The notes: generated by a model from the letters alone, not told the origin. DNA of 5,844 bases from Bacteroidota bacterium (GCA_947460565.1 CANHJJ010000134.1:1-5844); one strand, 5' to 3'; positions 1 to 5,383 are shown, numbered from the stretch's first letter. Made by a program: numbers and translations.

Positions 1-298
1 ACCAGAGCCAATTATCTTATTACCCATAAGTGAAAAGTACAATGAGTATTCACAAAAAGTTTTAGATTTGTTGAAAATTAATGATATTCGCGGACATTTT
101 GATGAGAGAAATGAGAAGATTGGTAAGAAAATTCGTGATGCAGAGACCAAAAAAGTTCCTTATATGTTAATCATTGGGGAGCAAGAAATGCTCGAAGAGA
201 GTGTTTCGATTCGTAAGCACGGAGGAGAAGACCTCGGCAAAATGAAAGTAGAAGATTTTATAAACTATTTTAAACAAGAATTAACCATAAATCAATAA
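1..298 (+). CDS. thrS: Threonine--tRNA ligase, C-terminal end (5' partial)
   Basis: Threonyl-tRNA synthetase charges tRNA-Thr with threonine in the cytoplasm. The reading frame is open from base 2 and about 98 residues are visible before the TAA stop at 296-298; the start and the catalytic core lie outside the window. What is seen is the class II anticodon-binding (HGTP_anticodon) domain. It opens with PEPIILLPISEKYNEYSQKV, followed by a GHFDERNEKIGKKIRDAE stretch, then KVPYMLIIGEQE and SIRKHGGEDLGKM, which match the usual order of conserved blocks at the ThrRS C-terminus. The gene to its right is infC, 4 bases past the stop, with no terminator between them, so the two are almost certainly cotranscribed. 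An internal TTG at 68 is not a real start because homology extends upstream of it. Identification is firm from family knowledge and synteny. Confidence 0.95.
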   Translation, partial: PEPIILLPISEKYNEYSQKVLDLLKINDIRGHFDERNEKIGKKIRDAETKKVPYMLIIGEQEMLEESVSIRKHGGEDLGKMKVEDFINYFKQELTINQ

Positions 299-302
299 AT
301 AA

Positions 303-914
303 TTGGCAGCACCATTACCACCAAACAAACCAACTACACCAGGAACTGGTAGTACTCCACCCCCTCGTCCGGCATTTAACAGAGGACGCAGAAATATGGA
401 GCCTGAGCATAACATTAACAACAGAATTAGAGCAGCTGAAGTTAGGTTAGTAGGCGATAATGTTGAAAATGGAGTTTATAAATTGAGTCAGGCATTGGAA
501 ATGGCTGATGCGCAGGAGTTAGACCTTGTAGAAATTACGGCTAATGCTGTTCCGCCTGTATGCAGAATAGTTGATTACAAAAAGTTTTTGTATGAGCGTA
601 AAAAGAAAGCTAAAGAAGTAAAGGCCAATACAGTTAAACAAGAGGTGAAAGAAATTCGTTTCGGACCTAATACGGATGAGCATGATTTTGAGTTTAAATT
701 GAAACACGCTGAAAAGTTCTTAAGCGAAGGAAACAAGGTGAGGGCATTTGTACTTTTTAGAGGTCGTGCCATTGTTTATAAGGAAAGGGGAGAGGTTTTG
801 TTGTTGCAATTTGCTCAACGTCTTTCAGAGTTAGGAAAAGTAGAGATGCTTCCTAAATTAGAAGGAAAAAAAATGATTTTACAACTGAGCCCAAAAGGCA
901 AGGGAAGTAAATAG
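303..914 (+). CDS. infC: Translation initiation factor IF-3
   Basis: IF-3 binds the 30S subunit, prevents premature 50S joining and checks start codon and initiator tRNA. The protein is 203 aa from TTG at 303; IF-3 is usually about 170-180 aa. The N-terminal domain runs from about residue 37 (NINNRIRAAEVRLVGDNVENG) through DLVEITANAVPPVCRIVDYKKF (73-95). A lysine-rich linker (about 98-115) follows, then the C-terminal ribosome-binding domain beginning near KEIRFGPNTDEHDFEFKLKHA and ending KLEGKKMILQLSPK. The first about 31 residues are an extra proline-rich, probably disordered extension containing a PPP run. The TTG is preferred because an in-frame TAA lies immediately before it (300-302) and Bacteroidota IF-3 proteins often carry such an extension. 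The alternative is the first ATG, at 396, giving 172 aa and retaining both domains. No Shine-Dalgarno is seen. The start sits 4 bases after the thrS stop, suggesting translational coupling. A rare start codon on infC is the known basis of IF-3 autoregulation in E. coli (AUU there). Confidence 0.96.
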   Translation: MAAPLPPNKPTTPGTGSTPPPRPAFNRGRRNMEPEHNINNRIRAAEVRLVGDNVENGVYKLSQALEMADAQELDLVEITANAVPPVCRIVDYKKFLYERKKKAKEVKANTVKQEVKEIRFGPNTDEHDFEFKLKHAEKFLSEGNKVRAFVLFRGRAIVYKERGEVLLLQFAQRLSELGKVEMLPKLEGKKMILQLSPKGKGSK

Positions 915-965
915 TTTGAATAATAATATCGTTAACTAAAGTATAAAGAACAAGGAAAAGCAATT

Positions 966-1166
966 ATGCCAAAAGTAAAAACAAACAGTTCAGCTAAGAA
1001 GCGCTTTAAAGTTACCCCTAGTGGTAAAATTAAAAGAGCTCAGGCTTTCAAAAATCACATTTTGACCAAAAAAACTACCAAGCAAAAACGCGGATTAACC
1101 AAAATGGTTACCGTGAGTGAGCCAGATATGAGTTTGGTTAAAAGTTTATTAGGAATTGGGAAATAA
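966..1166 (+). CDS. rpmI: 50S ribosomal protein L35
   Basis: L35 is a small basic protein of the large ribosomal subunit. The 66-aa product matches the family's usual length (about 65). It begins MPKVKTNSSAKKRFKVTPSGKIKR, continues with the AFKNHILTKKTTKQKR basic segment typical of L35, and ends near VKSLLGIGK. It lies 51 bp downstream of infC, the canonical position. Unlike the other genes in this window it has a plausible Shine-Dalgarno, AAGGA at 952-956, 9 bases before the ATG. Its TAA stop (1164-1166) is followed almost at once by an array of phased AATT tetramers and then a long gap before rplT. Confidence 0.97.
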   Translation: MPKVKTNSSAKKRFKVTPSGKIKRAQAFKNHILTKKTTKQKRGLTKMVTVSEPDMSLVKSLLGIGK

Positions 1167-1178
1167 TTAGTTTTTAAG

Positions 1179-1238
1179 AATTTAAAATTAAGAATTGACA
1201 ATTCCTAATTGATAATTCGTAATTAAAAATTAATAATT
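1179..1238. repeat. Heptad-phased AATT array, (AATTNNN) x 9
   Basis: Nine AATT tetramers start at 1179, 1186, 1193, 1200, 1207, 1214, 1221, 1228 and 1235, exactly 7 bp apart with no slip over 60 bp. The eight 3-base spacers are all different (taa, aag, gac, cct, gat, cgt, aaa, aat), so the AATT and the period are conserved rather than a simple repeated word. A further AATT at 1165-1168 is in the same phase, with a degenerate TTTT at 1172. Because AATT is self-complementary, any two copies can pair. The best local hairpin is 1188-1196 with 1200-1208, nine positions with one mismatch. The array lies between rpmI and rplT inside an operon. The function is unknown; it may be a dispersed intergenic repeat element, an RNA structure or a protein-binding array. 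Confidence 0.85.
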
Positions 1239-1243
1239 CTCAA

Positions 1244-1324
1244 AATCGGTTCAGTTTTAAAAATTAATTAACCCGAGCTAGAGCACCAAAGAGTCAAACA
1301 AACCGATTGACCGCTTACGTTCAA
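1244..1324 (+). promoter_or_regulatory. Candidate structured leader of rplT (possible L20 autoregulatory site)
   Basis: Downstream of the AATT array the base composition becomes less AT-rich and complementarity appears. AATCGGTT (1244-1251) is perfectly complementary to AACCGATT (1301-1308), enclosing 49 bases. Immediately 3', TTGACCG (1307-1313) can pair with CGTTCAA (1318-1324) around a CTTA loop with one mismatch, overlapping the first helix by two bases, and ends 18 bases before the rplT ATG. In E. coli and in Firmicutes, ribosomal protein L20 represses its own operon by binding an mRNA structure in the infC-rpmI-rplT transcript. That this segment does the same here is inference from position and pairing only; I could not match it to a known L20-binding fold. 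Confidence 0.35.
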
Positions 1325-1342
1325 AAAAACAAAAATTAAATT

Positions 1343-1687
1343 ATGCCACGTTCAGTCAACTCCGTAGCCTCACGCAGGCGCAGAAAAAAACTCCTTAAAA
1401 TGGCCAAAGGCTATTGGGGAGCTCGTAAAAATGTATTAACAGTAGCCAAACATACCATTGATAAAGGTTTGGGCTATGCTTACCGCGATAGAAAAACCAA
1501 AAAACGTAACTTCCGTGCATTATGGATAGTTCGTATTAATGCTGCTACTCGCGAGTATGGCTTTAGCTATTCACAATTTATAGGTATGGTACATAAAAAA
1601 GGTTTAGGCTTAAACCGTAAGGTTTTAGCTGATATGGCCATGAATCATCCTGAAACATTTAAAGCCATTGTAGAATCTGTAAAATAG
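1343..1687 (+). CDS. rplT: 50S ribosomal protein L20
   Basis: L20 binds 23S rRNA early in 50S assembly and, in several bacteria, also represses translation of its own operon. The 114-aa product has the expected length. It begins MPRSVNSVASRRRRKKLLKM, followed by AKGYWGARKNVLTVAKHTIDKG, then YRDRKTKKRNFRALWIVRIN and YSQFIGMVHKKGLGLNRKVLADMA. These are the basic RNA-binding helix, the conserved core and the C-terminal globular domain. The ATG at 1343 follows an A-rich stretch without a Shine-Dalgarno, as is common in Bacteroidota. It is the last gene of the thrS-infC-rpmI-rplT operon here: an intrinsic terminator follows 26 bp after the stop, and the pheST genes found next in E. coli are absent. 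It is separated from rpmI by an unusually long 176-bp gap. Confidence 0.97.
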   Translation: MPRSVNSVASRRRRKKLLKMAKGYWGARKNVLTVAKHTIDKGLGYAYRDRKTKKRNFRALWIVRINAATREYGFSYSQFIGMVHKKGLGLNRKVLADMAMNHPETFKAIVESVK

Positions 1688-1713
1688 AATCTGCTCTTTA
1701 GTAACGATATCGG

Positions 1714-1746
1714 AATGCCTCGAAAGAAATTTTGGGGCATTTTTTT
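1714..1746 (+). terminator. Rho-independent terminator of the rplT operon
   Basis: The arm at 1714-1725 pairs with 1730-1741 in a 12-bp stem (AATGCCTCGAAA with TTTTGGGGCATT), including two G-U pairs and a four-base GAAA loop. The last two bases of the 3' arm begin a run of seven Ts (1740-1746). It lies 26 bases past the rplT stop. GGCAT (1736-1740) could alternatively pair with ATGCC (1747-1751), which would break the terminator stem, but the first hairpin is much longer. Confidence 0.88.
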
Positions 1747-1861
1747 ATGCCTTTTGGTCCTAGTTAGAGAATTATCCTAGACTAAAATTTGATTAAAATA
1801 TCATCTCATTTGTCTTTTACCTGAACTGATTACTGTTTAAAATTCTTAATTAGTTATCATT

Positions 1862-2626
1862 TCATCTTCTAAACCTCCTTTGAGAACCTTTACTTGCAAG
1901 GAATTCCTCGTAACAATTGCGGATTGCAAGAACTAGATCATAGTCATTAGAATTTAGTATAAAATAATTGGGTAGGTTACAAAAGCGCTTATATTCTAGT
2001 ATTTGCTTATCATCAATACCAGTAGAACGCTTTATAATATCATTGGTATACCTTTCGTCAACAGCTTGTTGTTCACGATAGAGTTCGATGAGGTGTTGCA
2101 ATTTCTCATATTCTTGAAGCTTCTTGTTACTTGCTGCAAAAAGACTAGTGAGCGGAGAACCTGTGCTACCGCTAATCCAACTTTGAATGTGCGAATAATC
2201 GTTTAGCAAAGGGTCTGTTTTAAGTCTTATGGCTGCCTTGCGAGCCATACTATCTTGACGATTTTTATTTGCATTAATATTTACTCCTTTTAGTCGGTAG
2301 GTAGTAGGCTTTAGTCTTACCTTAATAGGTATTTCATGATCTTCTTTAACATATTTGACCACTGCCAACTCTAAGGTTTGATAACCAATAACAGAAAAAA
2401 CAAGGGTATCATTCATATCAACCTTTATTCCAAATGCGCCATATCGATTGCTCACATATCGGTCTCCATTGGTTTTGTTTAATATGTTTGCAAGGGGTAT
2501 GGTATTACTGGTGTCAGCTCCAATTACAAAACCCTTTAAAAATATCGTTTCTGTTTGTGAGTATGCATGAAATGTAATGCAAAACAAGAAAAAAAGAAGG
2601 ACTGTCATTTGCCTGATACATTTCAT
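1862..2626 (-). CDS. Secreted protein with carboxypeptidase-like regulatory (CarboxypepD_reg-like) domain
   Basis: The 254-aa protein has a clear signal peptide: lysine and arginine at 2 and 5, a hydrophobic core VLLFFLFCITFHA, and probable cleavage after AYS at residue 23, so it should reach the periplasm or outer membrane. Residues about 29-107 form a beta-sandwich of the CarboxypepD_reg-like family: LKGFVIGADTSNTIPLANI, then YVSNRYGAFGIKV, then DTLVFSVIGYQTLELAV. No TonB-dependent barrel follows. Instead the C-terminal part carries SPLTSLFAASNKKLQEYEKL, VDERYTNDIIKRSTGI and KRFCNLPNYFILNSNDYDLV. I recognise this arrangement from a set of uncharacterised Bacteroidota secreted proteins that share an RYTxxxI / FC...FIL..xxY pattern. 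It ends with a basic tail (QRRFRR). The gene is divergent from the rlmI-like gene (72 bp between starts) and convergent with rplT. The domain assignment is fairly secure; the biological role is unknown. Confidence 0.85.
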   Translation of the reverse strand: MKCIRQMTVLLFFLFCITFHAYSQTETIFLKGFVIGADTSNTIPLANILNKTNGDRYVSNRYGAFGIKVDMNDTLVFSVIGYQTLELAVVKYVKEDHEIPIKVRLKPTTYRLKGVNINANKNRQDSMARKAAIRLKTDPLLNDYSHIQSWISGSTGSPLTSLFAASNKKLQEYEKLQHLIELYREQQAVDERYTNDIIKRSTGIDDKQILEYKRFCNLPNYFILNSNDYDLVLAIRNCYEEFLASKGSQRRFRR

Positions 2627-2698
2627 TCCGCAATAAAATAAAATGTTTCCAAGATACTTCGACAGAAAAGTAACATATTTGCCACAAAATCTAACAAA

Positions 2699-3868
2699 TT
2701 GAATAAAATAGTTTTAAAAAGTGGTCGCGAACGTTCTATCATAAACCGCCACCCATGGATATTTTCTGGTGCTGTGAAGCAGATGCCACAAGCCGACAAT
2801 GGCGAGATAGTGCAGGTGGTGACTAATAATGATGAGCATCTAGGTTATGGTTTTTTTTCGCCCAATAGCCAAATAACTTGTCGCCTATTTAGTTTTGCTA
2901 ATGTCGATGAGCAGATAGATTTTAACTATTGGCGCGATAAAATAAACAATGCCTATAGCTTACGTAAAAGTGTAATCGACTTTGAAAATACCAATATTTT
3001 CAGGTTAATATGTGCTGAGGGTGATTTCTTTCCCGGTTTAATAATTGATGTTTATAATGAAGTAGCAGTGGTTCAAATCTTGATTAAAGGAGTTGAACGC
3101 ATTTCGAGTCATATTTTTAAAGCCCTGAACGAGTTGGGCTACAACTACATTTATTTAAAGACTAAACAAAATACACAGTTGTTAGAAGGTGTTTTGGGGG
3201 GTAATAATTGGATTGACGCTAGGCCTGACCATCAAGTGATAGCCACTGAGCATGGTGTAAATTTTGCTGTGGATGTAGAGCATGGTCAAAAGACAGGTTT
3301 TTTTATTGACCAACGCGAAAACAGAAAATTGGTTGGTCAGTATAGTAAAGGTAAAAAGGTATTAAACACATTTTGCTACAGTGGTGGATTTAGTCTTTAC
3401 GCATTAGAAGGTGGTGCTAGCTTGGTTCATTCTGTTGATAGTTCAAAAGATGCAATTCAGCTTTGCGAGCAGAATGTTGGTATCATAAACCGAAAAGATG
3501 CTCATAAAAGTTATGTAGAAGATTGTTTCGACTTTCTTAAAACATGTGATGATAATTATGATATTATCATTTTAGATCCTCCAGCATTTGCCAAAACTGC
3601 AAGAGCAGTTGATAATGCTGCGCGTGGATATAAAAACCTGAATTTGTTAGGCATTAAAAAAGTGGCACCAGGAGGCATGATTTTTACTTTTAGCTGCTCT
3701 CAACATATTGACAAAGATTTGTTCCGCAAGATTGTATTCTCTGCTGCAGCTGATGCTCAAAGAAATGTTAGGATTATTAAACAACTAAGCCAACCTGAAG
3801 ACCATCCGATAAATATATACCATCCTGAAGGAGAATATTTGAAAGGTTTGATGCTACAAGTAGATTAA
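2699..3868 (+). CDS. rlmI: RlmI-type 23S rRNA cytosine-C5 methyltransferase (class I SAM-dependent)
   Basis: Members of this family (E. coli RlmI) methylate carbon 5 of C1962 in 23S rRNA using S-adenosylmethionine. The 389-aa length is typical. Residues 1-70 form the PUA RNA-binding domain (LKSGRERSIINRHPWIFSGA). A central domain runs from about 71 to 185. The Rossmann methyltransferase domain follows: GFFIDQRENR at 200-209, the SAM-binding motif VLNTFCYSGGFSLYA at 221-235, an acidic ribose-binding position near D247, DPPAFAK (293-299, motif IV) and FSCSQH (331-336), where C333 is the expected catalytic cysteine. All key motifs look intact. The start is TTG at 2699: the first in-frame ATG would be residue 29, inside the conserved PUA region, and no in-frame ATG, GTG or TTG lies upstream in the gap back to the divergent gene. 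No Shine-Dalgarno is visible. Substrate specificity is inferred from family, so a related rRNA or tRNA cytosine target cannot be excluded. Confidence 0.9.
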   Translation: MNKIVLKSGRERSIINRHPWIFSGAVKQMPQADNGEIVQVVTNNDEHLGYGFFSPNSQITCRLFSFANVDEQIDFNYWRDKINNAYSLRKSVIDFENTNIFRLICAEGDFFPGLIIDVYNEVAVVQILIKGVERISSHIFKALNELGYNYIYLKTKQNTQLLEGVLGGNNWIDARPDHQVIATEHGVNFAVDVEHGQKTGFFIDQRENRKLVGQYSKGKKVLNTFCYSGGFSLYALEGGASLVHSVDSSKDAIQLCEQNVGIINRKDAHKSYVEDCFDFLKTCDDNYDIIILDPPAFAKTARAVDNAARGYKNLNLLGIKKVAPGGMIFTFSCSQHIDKDLFRKIVFSAAADAQRNVRIIKQLSQPEDHPINIYHPEGEYLKGLMLQVD

Positions 3869-3921
3869 AATATAGGAACGAAAGTTTCAAATTGGGATAA
3901 TTATTCATTGCGACTTTTTTT

Positions 3922-3947
3922 TAGTTATCTGATATCTAACTAGTTAT
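3922..3947. promoter_or_regulatory. Candidate operator: palindrome TAACTAGTTA with flanking repeat
   Basis: A perfect 10-bp palindrome, TAACTAGTTA, lies at 3937-3946. The word TAGTTAT occurs at 3922-3928 and again at 3941-3947, 19 bp apart. The palindrome abuts the upstream of two -7 promoter matches and so sits where a regulator could block or recruit RNA polymerase for the 157-aa gene downstream. This is a positional inference; no known operator is recognised, and short AT-rich palindromes do arise by chance. Confidence 0.25.
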
Positions 3948-3965
3948 ATTTTTGGATTAAATTTG
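3947..3965 (+). promoter_or_regulatory. Tandem Bacteroidota-type -7 promoter elements
   Basis: Two exact matches to the Bacteroidota primary sigma -7 consensus TAnnTTTG occur 11 bp apart: TATTTTTG at 3947-3954 and TAAATTTG at 3958-3965. They fall within an imperfect 11-bp tandem duplication (3951-3961 and 3962-3972). Transcription from the second would give a leader of about 25 bases before the ATG at 3998. No convincing TTTG or TTG -33 element is seen at the usual spacing for either box, which limits confidence. Confidence 0.4.
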
Positions 3966-3997
3966 GATAAAGTGAGAAAAAGATAAAAACTCACATT

Positions 3998-4471
3998 ATG
4001 AAATTTTTAATCAAGTATCTAATTGCTATGTACGGGTCGATGTTCTTATTTATTAATAATGAACTCTCATTTGTTGATGTTATGAAAAGCACCTTGAATC
4101 CTGACACAGGAATAGTAAGGAGTCAAACAAAAACAATAGATGAAAGCACCAGCTATACTATTAGCAAACTTTTAACTGTTAAAGTTCTCCCTATTACAAA
4201 TGAAAAAGGCAGTGACTTTGATGAATTGGGTTTACCAATACAGCTTATGGATGATACCTATAAAATATTAATGACAGCCAATACAGATAGTGGTTGTGTG
4301 ATGTTTGATTTGAATCAACTTGAATCGATTCCTGAAAAATTAATCGTGTTATCACCAGCCACAGCTAATGAAATAGATATTACCTCAGATGCAGGGTATG
4401 TTGAATTGATGGTAGATGTTGAAGAGCAATTGCCTTTACAAATAGCCTCAAAATACCTAGCTGAAAAATAG
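3998..4471 (+). CDS. Hypothetical protein with N-terminal hydrophobic segment
   Basis: I do not recognise this 157-aa protein. It starts MKFLIKYLIAMYGSMFLFIN: two lysines, then a hydrophobic stretch at about 4-19 that could be a signal peptide or an uncleaved membrane anchor. No lipobox cysteine and no clear cleavage motif are present, and the only cysteine is C100. The remainder is soluble and acidic, with alternating hydrophobic runs (LLTVKVLPI 58-66, YKILMTA 88-94, KLIVLSP 114-120, YVELMVDVEEQ 134-144) that suggest a beta-rich fold, exported or facing the periplasm. The ATG at 3998 is supported by a good promoter-like region 33-50 bp upstream and by the hydrophobic N-terminus starting there. 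It stands alone: rlmI ends 129 bp upstream, an intrinsic terminator follows, and the next gene is convergent. Codon use and AT content resemble the neighbours. That it is a real gene is likely; its function is unknown. Confidence 0.8.
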   Translation: MKFLIKYLIAMYGSMFLFINNELSFVDVMKSTLNPDTGIVRSQTKTIDESTSYTISKLLTVKVLPITNEKGSDFDELGLPIQLMDDTYKILMTANTDSGCVMFDLNQLESIPEKLIVLSPATANEIDITSDAGYVELMVDVEEQLPLQIASKYLAEK

Positions 4472-4494
4472 TTGTTTTTATATTTTGAACCTCA

Positions 4495-4528
4495 AGAAGT
4501 CCTCAGTAATTGTGGACTTTTCTTTTTT
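4495..4528 (+). terminator. Rho-independent terminator of the 157-aa gene
   Basis: The stem pairs 4495-4502 (AAGAAGTCC begins at 4494) with 4514-4521, including one G-U pair. After a T-T mismatch it continues as CA (4504-4505) with TG (4511-4512) around a GTAAT loop. A T-rich tract follows (4518-4528, interrupted once by C). It lies 23 bases after the stop. The tract overlaps the last codon of the convergent gene. Read on the - strand, the hairpin lacks a good T run, so it serves mainly the + strand gene. Confidence 0.75.
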
Positions 4529-5360
4529 ATAACAATATATAAATTAAACTTGGCATGGCAAAACTCCATTCCAATATACTTCGTTTGTATTTTTTTAAAA
4601 AAGGCAAGTTTTGATATTTATAAATCAATAGATGTATTAGACTAATGAATGATAATGAAAGGCTAAATTCTTTGATGAAAAAATCATTAAAGAATAAACT
4701 TCCAATATAGCCTGAAAAGCTTATTAAATAGAACAATTTAAGCAGTCGCTCTGAATGCAAAATTCCCACTTTTTGACCAAATGAATTTTCGGAATTCGTT
4801 TCATCTTCATCCCATTCAAAAAGGTTGTTGCAAATTAGGTTAATAAATGTGCAAATGGATATACCCATCATTAGAAAAAGAATTTCGAAGAATTTGTTGT
4901 TAGTCATGTTAAAGTAAAAAGGTATAAGGCAAATACCCATAGAATAAATAATTGCAGTAAGTATTTCTTTAGGGATTATTTTAAGTTTAATGTTGTTATA
5001 AAAATAAATAAGCACAACCACACACAACCCAAATCCATTTAAAAGCGCACTTGTATTTAGAAATAAAAGGCAGAGATAAATGTTAGTTAGGAATAAAAAG
5101 GCTAAAACCAGCATAAATAGTTTTAAATATTCTTTAATAAAGCGATGCCTTTCCGAAAGTATTAGTGTTTTCTTTAGAATAACATCAAAAATATGATCTG
5201 ATATATAAATGATTTGAACGCTTATAGCAAGGATAAGAACCCAATTAGATTGTGGGCAATAGTATTGAGCCAAAGGCCAAGCTAATAGGGCTGAGCAGAT
5301 GCTTACATCCAAGCTACTGTCATGTATTAATCTATAAATAATATGTAATAACTTTGACAT
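4527..5360 (-). CDS. Polytopic membrane protein resembling a divergent UbiA-family prenyltransferase
   Basis: The 277-aa protein is very hydrophobic, with about nine predicted membrane segments (roughly 19-36, 40-56, 79-101, 106-122, 134-150, 158-178, 206-224, 232-247, 262-277). This matches the nine-helix UbiA superfamily, whose members transfer polyprenyl groups to aromatic or other acceptors using two Asp-rich, Mg-binding loops. After helix 2 comes YISDHIFDV (52-60), like the DRxLD variant of motif 1 in some uncharacterised UbiA-like proteins, followed by SERHRFIKEY (69-78). After helix 6 comes NLFEWDEDETNSENSFGQKVG (179-199), which lines up with the UbiA second motif (acidic residues, G-D/S, then a Gly before a basic helix). 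The canonical NDxxD is absent, so activity and substrate are uncertain. The ATG at 5358-5360 lies 23 bp from the divergent beta-barrel gene. The family call rests on pattern and topology, not a search. Confidence 0.6.
   Translation of the reverse strand: MSKLLHIIYRLIHDSSLDVSICSALLAWPLAQYYCPQSNWVLILAISVQIIYISDHIFDVILKKTLILSERHRFIKEYLKLFMLVLAFLFLTNIYLCLLFLNTSALLNGFGLCVVVLIYFYNNIKLKIIPKEILTAIIYSMGICLIPFYFNMTNNKFFEILFLMMGISICTFINLICNNLFEWDEDETNSENSFGQKVGILHSERLLKLFYLISFSGYIGSLFFNDFFIKEFSLSLSFISLIHLLIYKYQNLPFLKKYKRSILEWSFAMPSLIYILL
5349..5356 (+). promoter_or_regulatory. Candidate -7 promoter element for the beta-barrel gene
   Basis: TAACTTTG at 5349-5356 matches the Bacteroidota -7 consensus TAnnTTTG exactly. 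It would start transcription near 5363, giving a leader of about 20 bases before the ATG at 5384. It lies inside the first codons of the divergent UbiA-like gene, as the 23-bp gap would require. No clear -33 element is seen. Confidence 0.35.
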
Positions 5361-5383
5361 TTAAATATATTGCAAACTTGAAC

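Noticed and set aside
519..772. Two open frames on the - strand inside infC
   Set aside because: Both lie wholly within the well-conserved infC frame, have no recognisable protein features and no promoter-like sequence; they are shadows of the coding strand.
1195..1217. TTGACA followed by AT-rich DNA, resembling a sigma-70 -35 box for an rplT promoter
   Set aside because: TTGACA arises from the phased AATT array (AATTgacAATT). No -10 box lies at 16-18 bp, and Bacteroidota promoters use TAnnTTTG instead.
1758..1784. Direct repeat TCCTAG (1758-1763 and 1775-1780) and a weak hairpin TAGTTAG with CTAGACTA
   Set aside because: Short words, with a bulge in the stem and no T tract; consistent with chance in AT-rich intergenic DNA.
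1688..1861. Search for a small gene or RNA between rplT and the convergent gene
   Set aside because: Apart from the rplT terminator and a two-copy AATT remnant at 1841-1851, nothing with coding or RNA-gene character is visible.
2003..2206. Open frame on the + strand inside the CarboxypepD_reg-like gene
   Set aside because: Antisense to a signal-peptide protein with a recognisable domain; the translated sequence has no familiar features.
2674..2681. CATATTTG as a -7 element for rlmI
   Set aside because: One mismatch to TAnnTTTG and no -33 element in the 72-bp divergent gap; too weak to list, although a promoter must lie nearby.
3869..3920. Intrinsic terminator after rlmI ending in the T run at 3913-3922
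   Set aside because: A T run is present, but only a 5-bp AAAGT/ACTTT pairing with a long loop precedes it; not a convincing hairpin.
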